From Plenodomus lindquistii (lineage: Eukaryota > Ascomycota > Dothideomycetes > Pleosporales > Leptosphaeriaceae), in assembly GCA_025504975.1 (NCBI GenBank), contig JANUWI010000003.1, positions 1,736,001 to 1,800,000 on the forward strand: DNA of 64,000 nt, read 5' to 3'. A model generated the notes under the pieces. It was not told the DNA's origin. It worked only from the letters and a program-made list of their open reading frames with translations, and did not search any database. A program made the translations under genes and the position numbers. Of this stretch, positions 57,600-64,000 are shown piece by piece; position 1 is the stretch's first letter, and every line of letters begins with the position of its first letter.

Positions 57600-59158
57600 T
57601 TAGGAATAATCCACCACATATCCCCACATAGCCGCGAGGGGATCATACCCCTCGAAGAAGGCATCGTTATCAAATACACTGTCCCTGAGGTTGCAGCCTA
57701 AAAGATCGTTAAAGCTTCTGCTCAGTCCTACCAAGAATACGTAACGCAGCGAGTATATAGTCTCTCCGTCCGGGCCTGCACCCCCGTTCATGGATAGTGA
57801 GATTTTATCCTTCCGACACGCAAACAAAGCTTCACCTAGCGCCTTGCCAGACCCCCACCTCCATGGTGTCACAGTGACACTCAGTTCGCGACGACTGCAC
57901 GCGAGCACCTTGGGGATGGTTGCGAGCGCATGCGCATATTGATCGAGGGATACGTCGCGCCACGCAGTAAAGCAGGCTGTTTCGATCCGCTCCAGACGTG
58001 GTGGCAGCACACGGCTAAGATCCTAGGTCCAATCTCCTCGTTGGAGTAAGGCGTCGATAGGTACACTCATCTCTTGCTACCGATGGAATTCGACCAGCGA
58101 GCCTAGGGTACCGAGATCGGGCTGTTGAGAGGGGGGACCATTGCTGCCGAACTCGAAGTAGGCTGTCAGCTTGTGTGGAGTATTGGAGTGCAAGCCCAAT
58201 GCATTGCCCAAGGTCTCCCAAGACTGTGGGGTGTACCTCGATCGAGGGTGTGTTGTAGGACCGTTGCGAACCCAGCGGTGCCCGTCGTGGTAGTAGGTAA
58301 GGCCCTTGAGCGCTTTGCAGGATTCGATCATCTTTGCAGCGGCACTGATGTCCATATACGTCCTGTAAAAGACCCATTCACGTATATTACAGCTTCCAGT
58401 GGGCACCGTCCAGTTGACAAGTGAAGTGGGCTGGGCTGAAGGACGTCCGTCAACGAGAGCTGCTCGAGCGACGGGAGCTTGAAGACTGCCTCGAGATTCT
58501 CTGCTGTGATTTGCATGGTAGTGATACGGAGCTCCTTGAGGCTGGCCAGCATTTTGGTTGCGCGTGCCTGCAACATTAACACCGGCTGTCCTGCTGTAGC
58601 ATTGTTCAATGTGCCCAGCCATCCACCATCCTTCAGTGCAGCTGTCATCACATCAGCACTGTACCACGCCTCCGAGTCTTGATGGTAAGGCGACAGCGGC
58701 TCCGTAATATCCAATGTCAACAGCTTGTCCGCATAGCTCAGAATCTCCTGACACCGAAGGTGATGACCAATATCATTGTCATCCAGATCGTTGAACTCGA
58801 TCTTCAGTGTCCTAATACACGATCCCAGTTCGGGCTTCACGTGCACCCTCCAGCACTTGTCGTACATGTCCCGAGGGTTCATGTTGCTGAGCATCACCGC
58901 CGTTGCGATACGTGCGAATCGCTTGCTGGCCTGATATAGCGAAGCCAGAGTGCGAAACGCCCCGGATTCCTCGATGGAATGGCAGATGATGAGCAGGACC
59001 TCTTCAGGGACGCCGCATAGAGTTGGGTCTGCGTTCGTCTGGCGTAGAACTGGGACGTCTGTTCGTGACGCAGGGCGGTTCAAGAATCATATGGGAGCGG
59101 GGTGGGAGTTTCGAGGGGAGGAGATAGGGCTTGAAGCCTTGCGCTTGTGTGTTGTCAT
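57600..59158 (-). pseudogene. Broken F-box-type protein gene (copy 6, most complete)
   Basis: ATG 59158 (MTTHKRKASSP). An in-frame TGA at 59089-59087 is followed in the same frame by the F-box LCGVPEEVLLIICHSIEES and a continuous 230-residue part through SLKELRITTMQITAENLEAV. A frame change occurs near 58425. The next frame contains WVFYRTYMDISAAAKMIESC and LGNALGLHSNTP, and ends at TAG 58079-58077, where copy 4 has Trp. A second TAG follows at 58025-58023. The frame then resumes with LPPRLERIETACF and runs to the stop at 57600. TGA (from CGA) and TAG (from TGG) are C-to-T type changes. An ancestral product of about 510 residues is inferred. Sequencing errors cannot explain all four lesions comfortably. 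Confidence 0.72.
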
Positions 59159-59853
59159 GGTCTGGTGTGAGGCTCACGTCGGTTGAGAGCGTGTGTTGAT
59201 ACGTAAAGTGAATCGGTTGGAAGAGCTCAAGCGGGAATTATCCAGGAGAAGTAGGGCCTAGATCTCAGCAGTACTGTGTGCGTACTTGCTCTGGTGAGCG
59301 CGGTCACAGGCCCCGGTATTCTGAGTAGGGAGAGTATGCGGGAGCTCTGTGTCAGCCGGCCTTTGGTTGTGGGCTGAGTGTTCGCGAGCGCGGAGGGCTT
59401 GTAGGATTCAGGAGGAGAGAGCAGACTCTTCATGAAAGGATTATGCAGCAGGTCAGTGGCGGGGTGGCGAGTTTTCGCGTGCCTGCGAGGGCGCATTGGT
59501 ACTGGGACTCGCTGTCACCTGAGTGACGTTCACTTGATGTTTACGCGACAGGACGCGTAAACAAGGTCAATGACACGCGGACTCTAAATCACTGCAGCTT
59601 CCAGCTTCTCTATGCTGTTCATTGACTCGACTCGCCATGTTCCGTCACAATGAGCCGGGTGTGAACCTGCAAGCTGGCAGAAGATACAGTGTGAAGGAGA
59701 TCCACATGTATGCCACCAAGCCCATGATTCTCACTTGCCAACTGCACTTGCAATCCAGCGAAATGTCGCATTGCCCTCATCCCATTCTTATTACGACATG
59801 ACACGTACAGATACCGCCCAAACCTATCACAATACCAAGTGAGCAATCTCCCA
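59159..59853. other. Intergenic region
   Basis: About 700 bases between the F-box relic and the 3' end of the DLH-like gene. Only short, incoherent frames are seen. Confidence 0.4.
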
Positions 59854-61500
59854 TCACACATCATCTACAACCCTCCACCCCTCCTCCACCAACCCATTAC
59901 TCTCCCCAACCCCCTCATCAACCACCTTCCTCGCCCCCTCCACCCCCACAACCGGCAACCTAACCTCCACCCTCCCCTCTCCCACATCCACCCCCTCAAC
60001 CTCATACGGAAACCTCACAACCTCCGGCAACAATCCCAACTGCTTCAGCGCGCTCCCCTGATCCCAACTAACATGCTCATGGCATAGGCGATCACCACGC
60101 ATCGTGGCGACGAACATAATCGGCAGTTCGAGTTTCTTGCCGGTAGGTGGAATACCAGGGAGGAGCCAGGGGATGTGCACGTTGTGCGTTAGGCTGAGGA
60201 TGGATTCGTCGACTATGCGGTCGGTTCCTATGGTGCGGGAGAGGAGGGTGAGGGATGTGTCTGGGGGGTTGGAGGGGATGAAGTGCTGTTTGTAAAAGGA
60301 TGTGAGTTGTTTTTTCCCTAGGCCGCCGCTGTTGTTATATCAGCAAGTACTCATGTACTTGTCGCTATCTTAAACCGGCTTGCGACGTGGTATGAGGGGG
60401 ATACGTACGCCATGGTGAGAATATAATTCACATATGTCCGGTCCACCATGCCCGCCATCGCCTTGGCAACATTTTGCTCTTTGAATAGATGTTGAATGTG
60501 GTCTTCCCACACGGCTTCAACATCAAGCCACGGCCCCTTCAGCAGCGGTTTCAAAAACGCCAGACTGCGCGTATGTGCAAGGCCCGCACTGCGCTTGTGA
60601 TAGTTCTCATCACCGGGTAAGACCCAGTACTTCTCGCGACGCGCATCTTCATACCGGTACGTTCGGGCTACGCCCTGGGGCGTGCGCGTTGGCGAAACTG
60701 GAACATTGGGATAGGGTTCACGACGCGGGATTTCGGAGCCCGCGGCGTGAATGAGTTGGGGCGGGAAGGAGATCATGCGGAGACTGTAGGTTGTGAAGGT
60801 GCGGCCGCCGTAGGAGATGAGGGCTTTGATGTCTGGGCTTTGACTCGAGGCTTCTTCGACGTAGTACGGAACGCGGGATATGTATGCTGTGGGGTTTGAA
60901 GTCAGAGTCAGCGCTTTTCTGATAACATCAACGCTTTACCAATGGATGCAAACGGAAAAGAACAGCAAAGAAAATAATACAGTAACCCACAAATCAACCC
61001 AACCCCCTTCTCAAACTCACACCCCTCACACCCCTTCAACACATCCAGCGCCCTCTGCAGCGGAAACTCCCCTCCATCTTCTACCTTGCCAGGTACGAAT
61101 AACTACACACCCCATCGTCAGCATCATCACTTTCATTGTCAAAATCGGATTACGTGAGCCTCACCTGTACAACAGCGAGTCCCTCCTCAGCCCATTTCCT
61201 CAGCGGCTCGGGATCCAGATCTTTCTCATTGGGCTGCACATGCGCGTAGTGATCGAAGAATAGCACTAGTCCTGGTCCGCGTCCGCGTCGTGAGAGCGGG
61301 GGTTGGAGTGTAAGGTGTGGGGAGATGTGGATGGGTTGGGTGTAGATGGTGGAGGAGGAGTCAGTCGAGGTTGTGGGTTTGGTGGTAGGTTCATCACCGG
61401 TGGTGTCGACCGTGTCGATATTTCCAGAGCCTTCAATATTCGAAGAAGAAGTTTCGCATTCGCAACCCCCACGATCGCTGTGTTCATCACCCATCGCCAT
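59854..61500 (-). CDS. Dienelactone-hydrolase-like/SnoaL-like protein
   Basis: Four exons: 61500-61165, 61102-61021, 60886-60409 and 60328-59854, all GT-AG; 456 residues. The 5' splice site of intron 2 (61020, GTGAGT) is the best of several and is the least certain point. The N-terminal third contains GPGLVLFFDHYAHVQ and WAEEGLAVVQ, a hydrolase-like start. The rest (ALISYGGRTFTTYSLRMISF, WVLPGDENY, HTRSLAFLKPLL) matches the fungal 'dienelactone hydrolase/carboxymethylenebutenolidase' proteins. The C-terminal SnoaL/NTF2-like domain has FIPSNPPDT, LTHNVHIPWLLPGIPPTGKK and HEHVSWDQGS. I see no GxCxG nucleophile motif, so hydrolase activity is doubtful. The protein is probably cytosolic; the substrate is unknown. 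The residues before the first intron include a variable Thr/Ser-rich stretch. Confidence 0.75.
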
Positions 61501-62658
61501 CGTAGCAATTGCCGTGTCTTCCCCTGTAATAAAATCCTTGTTCAATCCTAAATATATATCAGCCCTAGACCCCAAATCAACTCAACTTAGTTCAAACCCC
61601 TTTACTTGCTTACTCACTCGCTCACGCACTCACTTACTTAATCACCCAACTCACAAGTCAAGCCGTAACCGGCCAAAATTCTCAACTCAACTCAAGATGA
61701 TTCGAAACGATGAAAGTTCTACATCCGCACACCCCCTCTCTACCCCTCACCCCAACCAATCCAACACCCCAACAAGTCCAGTCAGACACCCCTACCCCTA
61801 CCCCTACAACCACATCCACGCTCAACATCAGGGTTGGCTCGGATATATATCCCAGACCCCTGTCCTGTATCCTGGATACAGGATACAGAAAATTTCCCGG
61901 ATACACTGGATACAGCTAAGGAAAGCACAGACTTTTTTACCCGAAGGGGGCTAGAGAGCTTGGGGATATGTGCTTACTAAGGTATGTAAGAGAGGGTGAA
62001 AGGGGCGCACGGACTATTACCCCTGTATATCTCGCTTAATGCTTCTTACTCAGCCTGTATCCATATCCGGGATATATCCTATACAAAACTGTATATCCGG
62101 TATATCCAAGTATTTTTGGTCTGTATCCCGGATACAGACCGACCCTACTCAACACATACAACGCATACAACACCCAATTCGCCATCATACCCGATGTTAC
62201 ACCGCATGTCATCATCCCGCTTATCCCATTTCAAGAGCTCGTGCGTGGTCGAATGCAATGCGAGTGCGGCACCGAGTGTGGTATTCGTGCGCCATTGCAC
62301 CATTGAACTGGGTTCACGTAGCGGGGGTTACATTGTGTGTTCGGGTTGTTGGGGGTTTGGAGGATGGAGACTGGGAATGTGGAAGGGCATTGTTAGAAGT
62401 CAATTTTACAATGTTGTAAGATTGATTACATTTTGGTGTGTTCGACTTTGCGACTTGGGCTTGGAGACGGGTGTTAGCTTTCCGCACAGCGTGCAGTTTC
62501 CCCGCTTGTGAGGTTATACAACATAATTGACATTGATCACTGCATGTGCATGAATGCAATGCAATGCAGTAAGCGAGCTGAAAGGTCTGCAGTATGACAT
62601 TACACATTCCGACTCCCTATCCATCAAAGTCATCTATTGTTCAGCATACAACAAAAGA
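61501..62658. other. Intergenic region with palindromic repeats
   Basis: Contains the promoter side of the DLH-like gene, a CCCTAC repeat (61787-61806) and a cluster of TATCC/GGATA palindromes (61840-62150, listed separately). Frames on the plus strand across 61346-62511 are incidental and partly antisense to exon 1 of the DLH-like gene. Confidence 0.45.
61840..62150. repeat. Cluster of GGATAC/GTATCC palindromes
   Basis: Examples are ggatatatatcc (61841-61852), ctgtatcctggatacag (61865-61881), and a 23-bp palindrome with an unpaired centre at 62118-62140 (ggtctgtatcc, c, ggatacagacc). Related tatccgggata and ggtatatcc units lie between 62060 and 62110. The palindromes are concentrated at the two ends of a roughly 300-bp segment, as in some foldback or MITE-like elements. 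Confidence 0.55.
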
Positions 62659-63375
62659 TTAAGCAGCAGATGCCTGATGAGCCATCCCATCGCTCCAATA
62701 CTCCGGCCCAGTGATAGACTCCCGTTGTGAAGACGTCGTCGGACTGTACATGAAATCTTGCTCGTCGCCAGAGTCAGACTCTTCATCCAGGAGCCCAGTG
62801 GCGTATACCGCATCCAAATGTTCTTGGTTGATGATATGCTGAACGTAATGATCTCGTGCGCTGGGTTGCCCGCCGAATCCAAGCTGAAGCCCGAGCAACG
62901 ATGGGGTATTGCTATCGGGTAATGAGATGTCGTTGTCGTCGTCGTTATCGAGAAGTGGTACGAGATTGGGGGTGAGGTAGACGGAGTCTGTGGTTGATGT
63001 TGCGGGCGAAGTGTATTCGGTGTGTCTGGACGGTGTTGTAAGTGCCGTGTACAAAACAAAAGGCAAGTTCCTGAGAAAGTCGAAAGCCAACATCAGCTTG
63101 TCCGTGGTTGATCGTCCCTTGGCGAGGGTCCAGGATAACAAGGCGTAGTCGTACAAACGGTTTTTAACGCCGTTGATGTATATTCGTCCTAGAATCGTTC
63201 CCCAAAGCTGCCAAATGCAAAGTCTAAGGCGTTGTCCAAATTTTGCAACGACTAATCTCAGAGCCGCACTGACAAGTACTGGCAGTCGGTGGCGCAGCAT
63301 GCTCGAAAGGTCGAAAAGTCTCATGATTACAATGGCGAGGAACTTGGCGACAGCCAACACCCAGTAGAAGCACAT
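62659..63375 (-). CDS. Unrecognised membrane-associated protein
   Basis: The family is not recognised. From ATG 63375 the product is 238 residues. The first 60 residues are hydrophobic with amphipathic Arg/Lys spacing (FYWVLAVAKFLAIVIMRLF), suggesting one or two membrane helices. The remainder is soluble, Ser/Thr/Asp-rich and acidic (LLDNDDDNDISLPD, LLDEESDSGDEQDF), ending in AHQASAA. The same frame extends upstream to ATG 63501 with another strongly hydrophobic segment (VVWLRACLVIGLAW) but is cut by TAG at 63447-63445. Either the start is 63375, an upstream intron removes the stop, or the gene has a nonsense mutation. A GTAAGA donor near 63570 on the minus strand could belong to an upstream exon, but the phases do not agree with this frame. 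Confidence 0.5.
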   Translation of the reverse strand: MCFYWVLAVAKFLAIVIMRLFDLSSMLRHRLPVLVSAALRLVVAKFGQRLRLCIWQLWGTILGRIYINGVKNRLYDYALLSWTLAKGRSTTDKLMLAFDFLRNLPFVLYTALTTPSRHTEYTSPATSTTDSVYLTPNLVPLLDNDDDNDISLPDSNTPSLLGLQLGFGGQPSARDHYVQHIINQEHLDAVYATGLLDEESDSGDEQDFMYSPTTSSQRESITGPEYWSDGMAHQASAA

Positions 63376-64000
63376 GGCGGCAACAAAATGGGCGATGACC
63401 GATGCCCAGTAAACGTACAAGATGACGAGGAATGTTGAGGTAGCCTATACCCATGCGAGGCCGATGACGAGACACGCTCGCAGCCAGACGACTAGGGGCA
63501 TAATGTCGTACTTGCAAATTCGAGTAGAGATTGTTTCAACACGCCTATCTCTTATTCCTCTCGTTCGTCTTACCTTTCGGCACTCCCTCAAAGCCAGACT
63601 CTTTTGTAACCACCAGCTCGACAATGTCGCGCAGCGCCTTGTCAGCTTGATCGAAAACCGGACCGCGATCAGGGTACCGAAAATGCAAGTGGAGCAGTCC
63701 GAGCAATTCGCTGTTGTCTTGTGGGCGAAACGAGATAGCGCTTCGGTGGTTCGAAGCGCTCGTCTTGGTAGTTTGTTTGGGATTGAACTCGAAGTATTTG
63801 TAGGGATTAGTCCTGCCGCAGCTTCGAGCTTGTTGAGCGCACACTGGCGAACAGGAGCGAACGCGTGTGAAAGCGTGATCGGACAGTAAATATGGTATGA
63901 TGACTTGGAAATTTGAAATGGGATGAGACACGAGCGAGTCGTGGGTGCGGCAGCTGTTGAGATGCTCTTGATGTAATGGTGTAAGTAAGAAGAAGGTCGC
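63376..64000. other. Right end of the window
   Basis: May contain 5' exons of the membrane-associated gene. A minus-strand frame at 63545-63931 has a coherent middle (RDIVELVVTKESGFEGVP) followed by a good GT donor, but I could not join it in phase to the downstream frame, so it is not called as a gene. Confidence 0.35.

Noticed and set aside
61787..61806. CCCTAC repeats resembling telomere repeats
   Set aside because: Only three units, not the CCCTAA fungal unit, and inside a gene-containing region; treated as a microsatellite.
63545..63931. 128-codon minus-strand frame with a good GT donor at its end
   Set aside because: It may be an exon, but the phase does not join to the hydrophobic frame downstream and no family was recognised, so it is mentioned only as possible.

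Overview
This is a nuclear window from a filamentous ascomycete, most likely a dothideomycete of the Pleosporales type. The evidence is short spliceosomal introns (about 42-130 nt), fungal-specific families (DUF3659/LEA-like protein, fungal CFT1, a secreted LVIVD-repeat protein, F-box relics) and a very large AT-rich block that looks like repeat-induced point mutation (RIP). The species-level assignment is inference.

Layout. 1-9.4 kb: GC-balanced DNA with a DHDPS-family aldolase gene (+), a four-exon secreted beta-propeller-like gene (-) and two broken F-box-type genes (-). About 9.5-27.8 kb: an AT-rich block with almost no CpA/TpG and many TpA. I could recognise in it a Fot1/pogo transposase relic (+), a Ty3/gypsy pol relic (-), a 738-bp TA-flanked terminal-inverted-repeat element inserted in the transposase, a solo LTR that escaped RIP and has a 5-bp target duplication, and an older RIP-altered insertion seen by comparing two copies of a 200-bp repeat. 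27.9-29.8 kb: another interrupted F-box gene. 31.8-38.4 kb: a divergent housekeeping pair, a putative lysosomal LMBR1-type transporter (-) and CFT1/CPSF160 of the 3'-end processing complex (+, five exons). 38.9-44.2 kb: three copies of a dispersed repeat, one inverted, around a probably frameshifted 2EXR-like gene, with signs of a segmental duplication that lost a gene copy. 45.2-51 kb: a 1,895-residue LEA/DUF3659 repeat protein (-). 53-54.8 kb: an IQ-motif protein gene (-) with an apparent 13-nt micro-exon. 55.4-59.2 kb: remnants of at least three F-box family copies (-). 59.8-61.5 kb: a protein with a dienelactone-hydrolase-like region and a SnoaL/NTF2-like domain (-). 62.6-63.5 kb: an unrecognised membrane-associated protein (-), possibly interrupted.

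The housekeeping genes are independent loci, not a pathway cluster. The theme linking the rest is genome defence and decay: RIP-altered transposons, later small insertions that escaped RIP, and an F-box family next to the AT-rich DNA that carries frameshifts and stop codons of the C-to-T kind. No rRNA gene, convincing nuclear tRNA gene, CRISPR array or secondary-metabolite cluster was seen.
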